This document shows positions 20,756 to 32,206 of a DNA stretch of 64,000 bases, piece after piece (position 1 is the stretch's first letter; each line of letters begins with the position of its first letter). The notes beneath the pieces are model-generated. The model did no database searches and had not been told where the DNA came from. It was given only the letters and a program-made list of their open reading frames with translations. Source of the DNA: Atherinomorus stipes. Its lineage: Eukaryota > Chordata > Actinopteri > Atheriniformes > Atherinidae. The stretch is from contig JALJCO010012682.1 of NCBI GenBank assembly GCA_023101725.1, forward strand, positions 1,054,001 through 1,118,000, in the 5' to 3' direction. A program made the translations under genes and the position numbers.

Positions 20756-23738
20756 ATCTGACAAGTTTTCATGGGAATATGGAGGACTTGTTTTGTTGGA
20801 TAGAAATGGATCTAGATTAAAAAATGATCATTTACAAAAAAATCTAAAATCCCCCCAAAGTCCCATTTGAATCTAATGAATCTGTGTTCTGGTTATTCTA
20901 TGGTTGACAAATTAAATCAATTAAAAGTTGCAACTTTGATGTTTCTTAAATGAAAAGGGCATTACATAACTAAAACAGTTTTACTACTTGAGTAGTTTAG
21001 GTTTACTAAAACCTAAACATCTAACATGTTTTTTTTTTTTTTTTTTAAACTGCCCTTGGAGATGATGGCAACAGAGAAAATCGTTTCTGCTTCTTTTACC
21101 AGTAGATGGCAGTAAAGCTCAGGAATCAGATCCACGATTGAGCACAACTGACAAACTTAAAGAAAAAGTTCAGTCTATGATTCTAACCTGGTTTAGATGT
21201 ATATGAAATGCATTTTATTTTCTTTTTGCCCCAATACAATTAATTGAATTTAAAAAGTTTTAAAAACTTGGTAAACCTATCTTCACTAAGAGTCAATCAA
21301 CTTAGATTATGTTCTGACTTACTTCACAAGAAAAATGCTTTTATATCCAATAAATTCTTGGAGACTTTCTTCCTTTTTATCTAATGCTTAAACCTCAGTT
21401 TACATTAGTTTCAAAAGAAGAACAAATGGATCAGAGGCCTGTGTGAAAGAATTTGTAACCAGCTCTCTTTTGTTTTGCCAAATACAGGAAGCAGTTAACA
21501 TGGCTGCAAAGCTATTTGATTGCACTGTTCCACTGAAAGTGTTTTCTTTTAGGGATAACACTGATTATTGGAGGATCTCAAGGGCAAGTGAAGCTCTCTC
21601 TCAACGAGTGACTCATTTCCGCAGCCTGCTGTGTTTCAACCAAGCAACAGCCCATATATAAGTATTTCAGGGTGGGTCCTCATCTGACCTATAACCTTAA
21701 TGAAAAGACTTTTTAAATTGATAAATAAAAGTTGTCAGTTTATACACAAAACAGCAAAAGATTTTCAAACCATTTACAGTACCAGAGAAGAAGGTTGGGT
21801 TTGGGCTCATTAACAGCAACTTATGACTACACATTAGATGGACGGGAAGTGGTTGATTTTGCCACTGCTGGTCTACAGTTCATGCTATCATAGAGTCAAC
21901 ACGACATCCAGAGTCCATTATTCTTGGAAGAGGCTCTGCAAGCATGCATCGACATAGATCAGGAGGTAACTACTGATCAACTTTGATTTTTCTGATGAAT
22001 TTTAAAGATGACATTTGACTTGCAACTTCTAATGAAGTCAGAGGCATTTATCTGCAGAATAACAGACTGTATAGCTTTCATATTTACTAAGTGCTGACTA
22101 CTGGTCCAGCTGCCCTCAAATTCCTAACAGCTCTGGACTATAATACCCTCAGTACCAAACAAAACAGGAAGCTGGACATGAGTGACACCACTTCCGGAAT
22201 GGTTGTCTGGATTTTAACCGTTTGCTTTCCTAATTCTGTTCTGGTAGAATGAGCTAAAGAAAAAAAAATAAAACAATGTGAAATCAAATATAGAAATGAA
22301 TCTTGTTTATTGAAATTGAACCCCGTCCAGTCAGGTGTTTCTGTTGTAAAGGGAGAGTAAAATATTAATGTTGACAAGAAATTATTCTTACAATCATTCC
22401 TTTTTCTCCCACTCTTGTCCATGGGTGGGTGGGGGTTAAAACATAATGTTGCTTGCATTCACTCTGAAATATTAGATTTTCTTCTGAAAATTTCGATTAA
22501 TACATTGTTAAAAAAAATGTTGACAATAAGGTACAATTCGTTCTTGTGATATTAAGGAAGCTTTGAGGCATAGATAAGAGTTTTACTACCTTATGACAAT
22601 GAGATGGAGATTTTATGTTGTGTTGTGAGTCTTATTCCTATCACACAGGACCATCTGGATTCAGCTCTTGAAGCCATGAAAAGGGTGCCATCATATGCAG
22701 GGGGTAGGAAGTGAATGCAATCCCCCCCCCATCCCCGAAAGCATCATCTCTGCATGCCAGTTGCATCCTCTAGGCTTTTTCAGTGAACTCCACAGGAAGT
22801 AAAGGCTTGTGTCATGTCAGCACAGACCTTCACTTGTCTTGTTTCTAATGTGTCATGAATTTCTTCTTAAGCTCATTTACTTTGCTGAACCCATCACTGG
22901 AGATTGCTGTCTGTAAAAATCAAGTTAGGAAAAAAACAAACACATTTTGCAAATTCTTTCAAATACCAAACATTTCCAATTTTAGGCTCTATTTTCCCAC
23001 CACAATTAAGCAAACATTGTTAACTGGATTTAATTTGAAGGCCCAAATTAGCTGTTCAGCTTGCTGAAATTATATACAGTATATACATATATATTGCCAG
23101 TTATCACTGTGTGGTACAGTACATTAAAAAGGTTTAAGTGTCTGACATTTCTGTAACAAAGCCACTATGGCCCCTTTGCTGTGCTTGTGTGTTTTACAAA
23201 GGCAGCAGATAAAAATGCTGGAACTACTTTTCATTTGAAGGATTTGTCGTTAGAGTTTTATCCCTGTCAAGCTGTTCTGCTTTCTGTTAGCTGGCACACA
23301 TCAGTGCCATGCTCACCTTGCTCCTGGGCCTTCTTGGCTTGGTATATCTCCAGTGAGCCTTCACAGTCCAACAACTGTGTTGCCCAGGGAAGCTTTCAGC
23401 CTACAACTAGTTTGCCTGCAATCTTCTTGCGTTGCATCTGGCTGCTGGAGCTGAGGTGCTTTATCTCTCTGCCCAGTCCAACTGCTGCCTGCGTCCCTCC
23501 CTCCTGCAGGGAGTCCTGAAGCACTGGCTTTAGATAAGAAACAGGCCCACAGAAGCTCCGGTCTGAAAAAGGAAAGCTTGCTAGGATACCAGCTAGAGAT
23601 ATGTGTTTACAATCATTTCTCACAGAGACAACCCTCTGAAGATTTTGTTTTTGGGATATTCCTTAGGATGACATAATCGTCTCTTCATCTATGCGACAAG
23701 TTTGTAAGCTCATCTTGAGCACACTGTAGAACTCACTC

Positions 23739-23830
23739 AACTCAACTTTATTTATAGAGCCCTTTAAAACAAGCACATTTGGAACAAAGTGCTGTACACA
23801 ACAAGCAAATCGTAAGCAAATAGAAAAGAC
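23739..23830. repeat. dispersed repeat fragment (TTTATTTATAGAGCCCTTTA type)
   Basis: ACTTTATTTATAGAGCCCTT followed by AAAGTGCTGTACA is the common teleost repeat block in which TTTATATAGCGC and GTGCTTTACA are usual. Only about 90 bp is recognisable. Confidence 0.45.
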
Positions 23831-24443
23831 AGAAGTGATGAAACATACATGAATTTTAACATCAACATTACCCTGAAAAGAGTGATGGCACAGAATCCAA
23901 GCCCAGGATGATGAAGTGCTTTATGTTGGAAAGAAACCTGAGTGAAAATGTAGATTTTTTTTTCACATAGCTGAAAAGAGATGTCTGCAAGGCCTTTTAA
24001 TGAAAACAACAAGCTGTAGATATAATAAAGTAGCCTGTATGGATCCCGTTATAATATTTGTCTGTTGCTATGGGGTAGAGGCACAAATGTGCTTTAACAG
24101 AAAACCTTTGACAGTTCCACAGCAACTCAATGTGTTCAGTATAAAAGGTAAACTTCCAGTCAAAAGTTTTCAATGTGCCTTTTAATTTAGTTGTTGGAAT
24201 TCAAGCAGTTCAATCCCAATAACGACACAACAGGTAAATGATGAGCTGCATGAGGTTAAAAAAGGATAAAGTCTCCTTGCACTGAAAAATAATGTACATT
24301 TCAGAATTATACAAAAGGCCTTTTCCAGGCAGCAAGAAAGTCAACAACTTAAATCTGATCTGCAACAACTGAAGTTGATCAAGCCTTGAAAAGTGGTGCT
24401 ATCATTTCCTATCTCTCCCAACTTTTCTTGGTTACTTACAACC

Positions 24444-24444
<1 letters not shown>

Positions 24445-24475
<31 letters not shown>
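24445..24475. repeat. homopolymer of 31 C
   Basis: Uninterrupted C run, about 0.8 kb upstream of the lmo2 promoter. G-quadruplex or i-motif forming; length may be unreliable. Confidence 0.95.
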
Positions 24476-24476
<1 letters not shown>

Positions 24477-25129
24477 TCTTTTCACAGAGACCTGGAAAAA
24501 CAAAGGTGTACTAAAACTTTTGACTTGTAGTAGTGTAGGCTTGTATTAGTCATGATAACTGTTGCAAGTAGGGTTAGAAACATCAAATGAGGATTTACTA
24601 ATTAATAATGACAAAATAATGATCTATATTTTCCTTGAGAAGCTAAGTAATTGTATTTACTATACACTGTAATTTATTACATTTAGACCATGTAGATAAA
24701 TTGAATTTTTTTCATGATTAATTAAAAACTTGTGTAGCAACAAAACCCATACATCATGTTGCAAGCGAACAGTAAAGCTCTGTGATCATTTAAAGTAATT
24801 GGAGTAGATTAGGTTTTCTTGTAACCAAACGGATTAGTAGGCTAATTACAAAAATGATCATGTAAAGTGCAGGTTATTAAATCAAGTAATCAACTAAACC
24901 TGTTTACAGTTAAGTTATCATTTATTCCAAAACCCCACTAAACATACTACTGTGTATTTATCAGAGAAAACACGTGAGTCTTGTAGAAACTATATCAAGC
25001 CTCGTTTTTTTTTTTTCAATCTTTTGTTCTATCAGCACTTCGGCGAAGCAAAGCATATAATGAACTCATTAGTCTCAGTCACGACCCAACTCCACGCCTG
25101 AGCAGCCTGCGCAGGTTTTCAGCTGTCGC

Positions 25130-25250
25130 TTTAAGACCAATTTCCCTCCATTGTCAAGCAGTCGTGAACAGGAAGAGGGAAACGAAAGCAGAGACAGGGG
25201 GGCCCGACGTATTTAAACACGATGCTGCAGCCGCCGCATAACAACGGTGC
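25130..25250 (+). promoter_or_regulatory. lmo2: lmo2 proximal promoter (CCAAT, ETS, TATA-like)
   Basis: CCAAT at 25137-25141, an ETS-type site ACAGGAAGAG at 25168-25177 and TATTTAA at 25210-25216 stand in the usual order ahead of the ATG at 25621, predicting a start near 25240 and a 5' UTR of roughly 380 nt. ETS control of the proximal LMO2 promoter is known in mammals. The start site here is inferred. Confidence 0.5.
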
Positions 25251-25620
25251 CCACAGCTTCGTGTGGGGAAGTGCGTCCCCCGCTCGGACACGGAGACCCA
25301 CGCGAGTGACCCTCTGATTTTGGTGTCTTTAATGGCATGGAAGAGTCACCACGGGTTGCCTCAGGAAATGATGAGTGTGTCCTTCATCATCGCTGCGCTG
25401 ATTAGAAGAAACATTTCTTGCTTTTTGCGGCCTTTTATAAGCGGATTCTGTCGCTTTTATTTTCGAGTTAACGCAAAAAATTGCCCTGAAACGTGCTTTA
25501 ACCGCCTTTAGAGGGTTGTAGCAGGTGCACGCGCCTGCAGTCAGCTTCCCAGGTGGCCGCTGAGCCGCTGGCTGTGGAAGTCTCATCTGGATCTGATCAG
25601 GCTGGCATTGTATCTTCAGA

Positions 25621-25661
25621 ATGGCATCTACTATAGAAAGGAAAACACTGGAGGCCAGTGA
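25621..25661 (+). CDS. lmo2: lmo2 coding exon 1 (residues 1-14)
   Basis: ATG through the first two bases of Glu14 before GTAAGT. The start is chosen because MASTIERK aligns with human MSSAIERK. Intron 1 is 1,417 bp. Confidence 0.95.
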
Positions 25662-27787
25662 GTAAGTACAATTCATGTAATACTAGTGTAATAATGGTAT
25701 AAATGATTTATAGCAGTTGTTAAAGGAAGCGTCAGCACAGATAAGACAACCAAATTATCCCACGTGCAGCAACTGAAAGTCTGAAGTTGATGCTTCCTCT
25801 TAAATGAAGCTTGGAAAGAAGACATCACACTCAGTTTTTCTTCTTAATTTTAGGAATCCTCTTAGACCACAATTATGTTAGTGCAAGACATATTTAGCAA
25901 GTTTCCGGTTTGATGCATCTCCAGCCTGCACTAATTAGCTACATTAATGGTCTAAGGTATTCACTGGCTTGTTAATTAGAGGGAGAGCAGGAAAACAGTC
26001 ATGTTTGTCCAGAACTAAAGTGTCTTAGCTCTTCAACTCCAACCAAAATCTATTGTCAGTTTCCTAAGCCCCGTTTCCTGAGCTTCCCCTGAAACTGTTG
26101 GAGCTGAGGCCTGCCTCACTCTGTAAAAATGTCCTTCTTGAAGCTTAAGAGGTGTGAGTTGTGAGTTTACAAAGACACTGAAGTCTACCTAGCAGAGCAA
26201 ACAGATACTTGGGTGTAAAAAATATATATCTTGATATCAGGTACTTGATAACAGGTCTTTCTTTAGTAAAGCAGTCCCATTGTAGCTCCCATTTAACACA
26301 CACTGCAAAAACTCAAGTCTTACAAAGTATGTTTTTCTAATTTCTAACAACAACAACAAAAAATTACTTATTTTAAGAATGGTCAAGATTTTTTTTGCTT
26401 CTAATATGTAAAAAAAAATCTGCCTATTGAACAAGCAAAATTTTCTTGATAAGATTTCTTGAAATAAGATGCATTTGTCTTAAAACAAGATCTTGTATCT
26501 TACTGAAATGTTTCTCTTTAAGTAATTTTGTCTTATTTTGAGTGTGATGAGACATTTTGACTAGAAATGAGAAAAATACACTTGCTAAGATTTGAGTTTT
26601 TGCAGTGTAGAGGCTGCCAAGAGTGGACAGGAGCTATGTAATTTAAGATCCAAGAAGCAAATCACCAAATTACAAATAAATTGAGAATATGGTATCTATA
26701 AGAATAAATGAATTAATGTAAGCATATAGTGATATTAGAAAAAAAAAAAGTTTAGTCAACAAATGCCTGTGTAAAATTATTTGGGGAATCCTGTCTCTTC
26801 ATTCAGAATAGCTTTTTCAACTAGTGTAACATGAATAAGCTATCACAGAAAATGGTTCAGAGATAAAATTTTCTCCTTTTTCTAGTTGATTAACAGGAAA
26901 TGAACTTAAACTAGACAAGTAAAAACAATCGTTACCCTGGGTCACATCCGTTAGCTTGCCAAAGAACTGAGGAGATGGTTAAAAAATTAGCAGTTATGGG
27001 GAAAAAAACAAGTTGTTGCAGCTTCAGAAAATAAGGATTTCTAAGCAGCTGTGTGTGTGTGTGTCTTTTATTGCATAGGGAGCCAGTGGACGAGGTCCTC
27101 CAAATGCCACCATCCCTGCTCACATGTGGTGGGTGTCAGCAGAGCATCGGCGACAGATTCTTCCTGAAGGCCATTGAGCAGTACTGGCATGAGGACTGCC
27201 TGAGCTGCGATCTGTGTGGCTGTAGACTGGGGGAAGTCGGCCGGCGCCTCTACTACAAGCTGGGAAGAAAGTTATGCCGGCGAGATTATCTCAGGTTGGT
27301 CTGATGGTGTGATTCAATGTCATGACTTAATCAGGCTCCTCATTAACCTTTCTCACTTTAAAGACACTGGTCAGCAGTCAGAAATCACAATGCAATGCTG
27401 TTTTAAAGACAGAAATATACACAGTCAGGTAAAACACATCTGATCAGCAGATCAATGCGAACACATTTAGACGAAAGGTCCACAAATCTACTTTATTTAT
27501 GAGTGGTAAGATGTTACCCTTCTTTTCTGTCTAACATGTTGATATTATCTAATCCACTCAGGCTTTTTGGTCAGGATGGTCTCTGTGCTTCCTGTGAAAA
27601 AAGGATCAGGGCTTTCGAGATGACGATGCGTGTGCGGGACAAAGTTTACCATCTCGAGTGCTTCAAATGTGCTGCCTGCCAGAAGCACTTCTGCGTGGGT
27701 GATCGCTACCTTCTCATCAACTCAGACATTGTGTGTGAGCAGGACATCTTTGAGTGGACCAAGCTCAGCAATAACAGTATGGTGTAA
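25621..27787 (+). CDS. lmo2: lmo2, LIM-only protein 2 / rhombotin-2 (three coding exons)
   Basis: LMO2 is a nuclear adaptor that bridges TAL1/E-protein and GATA factors through LDB1 and is needed for blood and endothelial development. Exons 25621-25661, 27079-27294 and 27562-27787 join in phase (41+216+226 nt) to 160 residues. LIM1 ligands: C30, C33, H51, C54, C57, C60, C80, D83. LIM2 ligands: C94, C97, H116, C119, C122, C125, C144, D147. All are present at family spacing. The protein is near-identical to human LMO2 (158 residues) outside the N-terminal tail ([20 protein letters not shown]) and the last few residues (TKLSNNSMV instead of TKINGMI). It faces caprin1 head to head. Confidence is high. 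Confidence 0.98.
25724..25775 (+). promoter_or_regulatory. lmo2: ETS/GATA/E-box cluster in lmo2 intron 1
   Basis: AGGAAG (25724-25729), AGATAAG (25739-25745), TTATCC (reverse GATA, 25755-25760) and CACGTG (25761-25766) lie within about 45 bp, about 60 bp past the donor of exon 1. ETS plus GATA plus E-box is the signature of haemato-endothelial enhancers. Function inferred from motifs alone. Confidence 0.4.
26301..26607. mobile_element. CACTG-ended MITE in lmo2 intron 1
   Basis: CACTGCAAAAACTCAAGTCTTA and (reversed) CACTGCAAAAACTCAAATCTTA bound 307 bp of AT-rich sequence full of AAGA and CTTATTTT subrepeats. This is a common teleost non-autonomous family; CACTG ends suggest EnSpm/CACTA, but no clear target duplication is visible. 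Confidence 0.75.
27079..27294 (+). CDS. lmo2: lmo2 coding exon 2 (LIM1, residues 14-86)
   Basis: Begins after TTGCATAG, completing the split Glu codon, and ends CTCAG before GTTGGT. It encodes [20 protein letters not shown] and the whole of LIM1. Confidence 0.97.
27562..27787 (+). CDS. lmo2: lmo2 coding exon 3 (LIM2 and stop, residues 86-160)
   Basis: Begins after CCACTCAG, completing Arg86, and encodes [11 protein letters not shown] through the LIM2 end, with TAA at 27785-27787. The upstream intron is only 267 bp. Confidence 0.97.
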
Positions 27788-28020
27788 GAGGCTCTCTTGT
27801 CACCCATTTGAATGCAGAGGACTTTGAGGGGAATGAACCAGTGATGAACTGAGAATTCTGATGTGAGATTTTTCATGCAGTTCATATGGAAACATTTGAT
27901 GAAAAAGGAGGACATGCTAAATCTCTGCATGCCTTCTTAATGCAGACTGATGATAATAGCACCAGCAATAATAGAGCTTTTCATCTAAAGCTTAATTCTG
28001 AAAAGCAAATAAAATACAAA
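27788..28020 (+). terminator. lmo2: lmo2 3' UTR and first poly(A) signal
   Basis: AATAAA at 28008-28013 follows the stop by 221 nt and is the first canonical signal. Mammalian LMO2 has a longer 3' UTR, so later signals (for example AATAAA at 29806-29811) may also be used. Confidence 0.5.
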
Positions 28021-29200
28021 GACGCTTGAATGCTGAACATATTTAAACATGCAACATTGGAATTTGTTATACACTGGAATTTTCAAATTTTATTAGACCA
28101 AAATATGAAAAAAGGGAAAAAAATTGTTGTAGAGTTTCTTTCAAGTTTTTTCAAGTGTTTTTTTTTATCACTTAACTCCAATTATGTGAAAAGTTTGATT
28201 TATGGATTTAATTGTTTATCATATTGTTGAATTCATTGAGGTAAAAGGTCAATTCTGTTGAAATTTAGTAAAATTAAGTTAAATTAAAATTCAGTGACTA
28301 TTAGTTCTTCATGAGGTTTTCTTTTTCTTCTGCAAACAAAAAATCATTTAAAAGTACATCAGTAATGCAGGACTGACTTAAAGGATTTCCTATAGTAAGT
28401 GGAATATAATGCCATCAGGATTTTCCTGTTGTACTAGTTCACTTGAGCTAGTGGCACCCTCTAGTGGCTGACTGAACACATGCAATACTCATTTCAGTCA
28501 CAGGGCAAGTGCAGTGAATCTTTTGTATTTTCAGCAACTCTGAACATGCATCCATGGCTTTTTTTCAGAACTGGTGAATATTTGATAAACGACACCTTAG
28601 AACATCTACAGTCTTTAATATGACTGCCTTCTTGAGGATTTCAGAGAACCTGGACTACTGAGGTCAAAGTGGGTGGATACTTTACGCCGTAATATTCACA
28701 TCCCTCCTGTATATGGATAGGGGTGCGTGAATGATGAATTTAAAGCAGTGTTAACACATTTGCTGATAATATGTAGACATTATGTAGATTTTATTACAGA
28801 TATTCTGTTGGATTGCAGTTTTATCGATACACAAAATGATGTTACAGCCAGTGAAAAGTAAGACATTTAATCTTAGATGTGACTAAATAATTATATATAC
28901 TACTAGGACTAGAATCTTCCCACAAGTAAAATATATTTAATGTAATTCTTGAGGAAATACAGCATAGTTACACATTCAGCTGTGAAGCAATATTTCGTAA
29001 TTGTTTTTACATTTTTTTAAAATGTTAAATGACTCTGAGTATGATACTGGAAAAGGTATCATTTTTGAGAGAAAGAGCTTTAATTTAAGTACAAATTATA
29101 ATTTACTGTAGTTTATTTGGTAATTACACAGGAAAAGTTGCATATAAAAAATTTCTAAACTTAAAAAAACTTTTTCTGGAAGTAGATTAATGGAAGTACA
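28021..29200. other. intergenic or extended lmo2 3' UTR
   Basis: AT-rich sequence with no coding signal. The motif GGCACCCTCTAGTGGC near 28452 is a small dispersed-repeat signature. Otherwise nothing recognised. Confidence 0.5.
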
Positions 29201-29204
29201 TGAG

Positions 29205-29335
29205 TCCTCAATGTCGCAGGCAGGGATTCAATCCCTGACTTTTGATCTTTTTCTGCATGTCATCCACTTCTCTCCCTCTGCCCACTTCCTGTCTAGCCAC
29301 TTTCAATTAAAGGCCACTAATACCCCAAGAACCGA
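29205..29335 (+). repeat. SINE-type remnant
   Basis: GGGATTCAATCCCTGAC..., CTGCATGTCATCCACTTCTC and CACTTCCTGTCTAGCCACT followed by AAAGGCCACTAAT match the body and tail of a widespread teleost SINE. The tRNA-like head is lost. Confidence 0.55.
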
Positions 29336-29814
29336 AAACAAAACAACCCCTAGTTGGGGAGGGGGGCTAGAATATTTATTTATATGTCCTAAAACAAGAG
29401 TACAGCTAAGGAAAAAAAAGATGTAATGTAAAGAGGTTGAAAGCAAAACAATTTTTATTTTTATTATCATTATTCTTTTTTCATCTTATTTGGAAAATAT
29501 TTTATTTGTAAGTGCAAGTGGGCCAAGAAAACACCACTGAATACAGGAATTTAAATTTAAATGGATCTTTATTTTAAAACTTTGCAAGGTTGAACAAACT
29601 AAAAGGCTAAAAAAAGGGACCCTGGACAATTATAAAGCCTCAAATCTGTTTATAATTTGTATTTCTTTTCTTTTGTGCATGATGTACCCCTCTGTTAATT
29701 ATCCTTTTGTATCTTTATATATTTTTATTTTCTATTGTTACTTCAAAATATAGATTGTACATTTTTTTTCCACAGTTTGTTGTTCGTTTATGACTGAAAA
29801 CATACAATAAAGAT

Positions 29815-29816
<2 letters not shown>

Positions 29817-29882
<66 letters not shown>
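29817..29882. repeat. (AT)n microsatellite, 66 bp
   Basis: Pure AT dinucleotide array just after AATAAAGATTG. Confidence 0.97.
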
Positions 29883-29887
<5 letters not shown>

Positions 29888-30468
29888 CATGAATGTCCAA
29901 CATTCATGATATAATATCAAGGTGTGAACATTTTATGTTTTCCTTACATTATAACCAAAAGTTGAACATCCCTAACTTTTTGTGAGTAGTATATCAGTAA
30001 AGTGCGACATCTGGTGGTCAAAACAGAAACAAAAGCACTACACAAAGCTTAAAGGGATACAACACCCACAGAATGATGTACCTTCATTTTCTACTCACCC
30101 TCATGCTGAGCAAGACTGTGGAGCACTTTTTTAATAACTCAAATGCAGCCGGAGATCCGGCCGGGGAGGTTGTCGTTGTCCGCCGACATTCATATAATGG
30201 GATTCACTGGTGCCTGAAACATAAAGGTCCATAAAAGTCCACAAAAACTTGGCAATATTCCTCCATACTGCTTGTCCAATGTAATCCAAGTATCCTGAGT
30301 GGGTAGCATCCATAATTTATGTGAAACAACATCATTTTGTATATTTTTATTGCCTAAACAGTAGAACATCGCACTTCCTACATGTGTGTTCGTGCGAGTT
30401 CACGACACTACGGAAGGCGTGGCAGACTCGTGCGTTCTTTGCTTGTTTGTTTTTTTTTCTTCTTTTAA

Positions 30469-30702
30469 ATCAATAGCCATCCCCTCTTGCGTTTGTCCTG
30501 GTTTGGCACAATGTAAACGGCAAATTTCTTCTTCTATGCTTGCATTATCGGCAGAGAAGGCGCTGAACTTCATGGTTTCCATGAATCAATCAATAGCCAT
30601 CCCCTCTTGCGTTTGTCCTGGTTTGGCACAATGTAAACGGCAAATTTCTTCTTCTATGCTTGCATTATCGGCAGAGAAGGCGCTGAACTTCATGGTTTCC
30701 AT
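30469..30702. repeat. perfect 114-bp tandem duplication within inverted flanks
   Basis: Copies 30469-30582 and 30589-30702 are identical and 120 bp apart. Flanks CGTGCGAGTTCACGAC (30391-30406) and GTCATGAACTCGCATG (30706-30721) are inverted relatives of each other. On the minus strand each copy starts METMKFSAFSADNASIEEEI and stays open for about 38 codons, suggesting a captured or transposon first exon. Not recognised. Confidence 0.7.
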
Positions 30703-31110
30703 AGGGTCATGAACTCGCATGGACGCGCTTATTGACAGAGTCTATTAAGTATTGCAGTTGTTGATTTTTGGGTCCCTGATGTCCGTTGATCCCACATAGA
30801 TTAAATAAACTATATAGTTTAGGTGAAAATTGTGAGAAAATGTGTGAAATTTATGGTTTAAAGAGGTTGTGTGACCTCTATGTTTGTCAGAAAGCAACAA
30901 CTTTGGGCTTAAATTAAAGCCCTGGATGCCCCCTTTACAGTGATACCAAACATGGAACAACTTGGAAAATTATAGCCATTTCTAATATTAGGCAAATAAT
31001 CAATAATTATGCTAATTAATCAATGATTATGACTAAACCGTAACTTTTACAGCTTGACATCTGGCGGAGATGGATTCAGCACCTAAAAATACCATAGTTT
31101 GCTGAGACTT

Positions 31111-31650
31111 TATCACCCAAAGTTGCCAAAGGATGTTCAAACCATCCTTAAACAGAACACCAATTATAAAATCCAACAAAGATGTGGTGGTTTGTATCAT
31201 TACCTAAGCATTTTGACTGCATTGTTTAGCAACCTTACCAAAATAATTGGACAGATTACAGATGGCTTTACTTTCCGATTACAAATAAATAATGACGGTT
31301 TGCCATTGTTTAAGAGCACAAGTGTGCAGTTATTGCCAGTTTTAGGACTTTTATTATGTGTCCCACTCTTAATGACAAAACACAACTAAAGTGTGAAATT
31401 GGGCTTTTTTGTAGTAACAAAAAAACAAATGCCCGAGATGAGTTTCTGAAAGACTTAAGCCGTGAGTTAAAACAGCTCCAAGGAGGACTTAAATTTGGAG
31501 ACATAAAATGTTACATGGTGCTGGACTCTTTTGTGTGTGATACCCCTGCTAGAGGTTTTGTTAAAAACACTAAGGCTCACAGTGAATGGATGGGAGAAAT
31601 ATTGCCAGCCAGGTGGTTCCATGAACAACAGAGTGACATACCCCATTATA
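31111..31650 (+). pseudogene. DNA-transposase-like fragment, frameshifted
   Basis: Plus strand reads LRLYHPKLPKDVQTIL, GGLYHYLSILTAL, INNDGLPLFKSTSVQLLPVL. Then, after a frame change near 31365, it reads ELKQLQGGLKFGDIKCYMV and SFVCDTPARGFVKNTKAHSE. The blocks NxDGLPLFKS and CDTPARxFVKNTKxHS recur in uncharacterised fish and invertebrate transposon proteins. Superfamily not assigned. The usual Cys-containing continuation after the second block is missing. Confidence 0.6.
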
Positions 31651-31933
31651 GATTTTGTGTTGCGGACCGATTCATCCGTTTGAAAAAGATTTGATGCGGC
31701 CCATCATCTTGATGGACCATGCGGACTTAAAATTAAATAAAATAAAAAAAACAAAAAGTTCAGGCAAGGTTTCCAAAATGGCCATTTTGGCACAATTTAG
31801 CACAGTTGGCAATGTCATTGTCCATCATTCGACATTATTATTATTCTGCCATAATAAATATCTTTAAAAAACAGAACAAACAAACAAACAAACAACACCA
31901 ACAAAAAACAGCCTGAAACTGCAGGTTTTATGA

Positions 31934-32206
31934 GAGGGACCCAACTGCAGTCATGATACGTCGCCATATATCCAATCCACCCCGAAAGTCCCAATCGGAA
32001 GTTTCTTTTTCATTTAACCTACTAAAATCTAACCCTAAACCTTCTCCTAACCCTAACCACCCAACTACACTATACGCATCTGTTTGCAAGCTGCAGATAG
32101 TTACTCTTGGCGGTATTTAACTAACTTCCACATGAGACTTCCTGTATGGATGTATGGCGGCACCCTTGTCGGTCATTGTAACTGCAGTTAGGTACTCTTG
32201 ATGACT
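31934..32206. mobile_element. short MITE-like element
   Basis: GAGGGACCCAACTGCAGT near 31933 and (reversed) GAGTACCTAACTGCAGTTAC near 32204 make imperfect inverted ends. The interior includes CTAACCCTAAACC and CCTAACCCTAACC (about 32028-32060). Duplication not established. Confidence 0.45.

Larger units (their letters stand above)
20760..25100. other. caprin1-lmo2 intergenic region
   Basis: No gene recognised. It contains a T run (21029-21046), a dispersed repeat near 23739, a C run (24445-24475) and otherwise unclassified AT-rich DNA. Given the neighbours, regulatory elements for lmo2 may be here, but none can be picked out by eye. Confidence 0.5.

Noticed and set aside
29715..29920. Frames with repeated Ile-Tyr
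   Set aside because: Translation of the AT microsatellite.
32028..32060. Telomere-like CCCTAA units
   Set aside because: Only three or four interrupted units inside a MITE; not an interstitial telomere.
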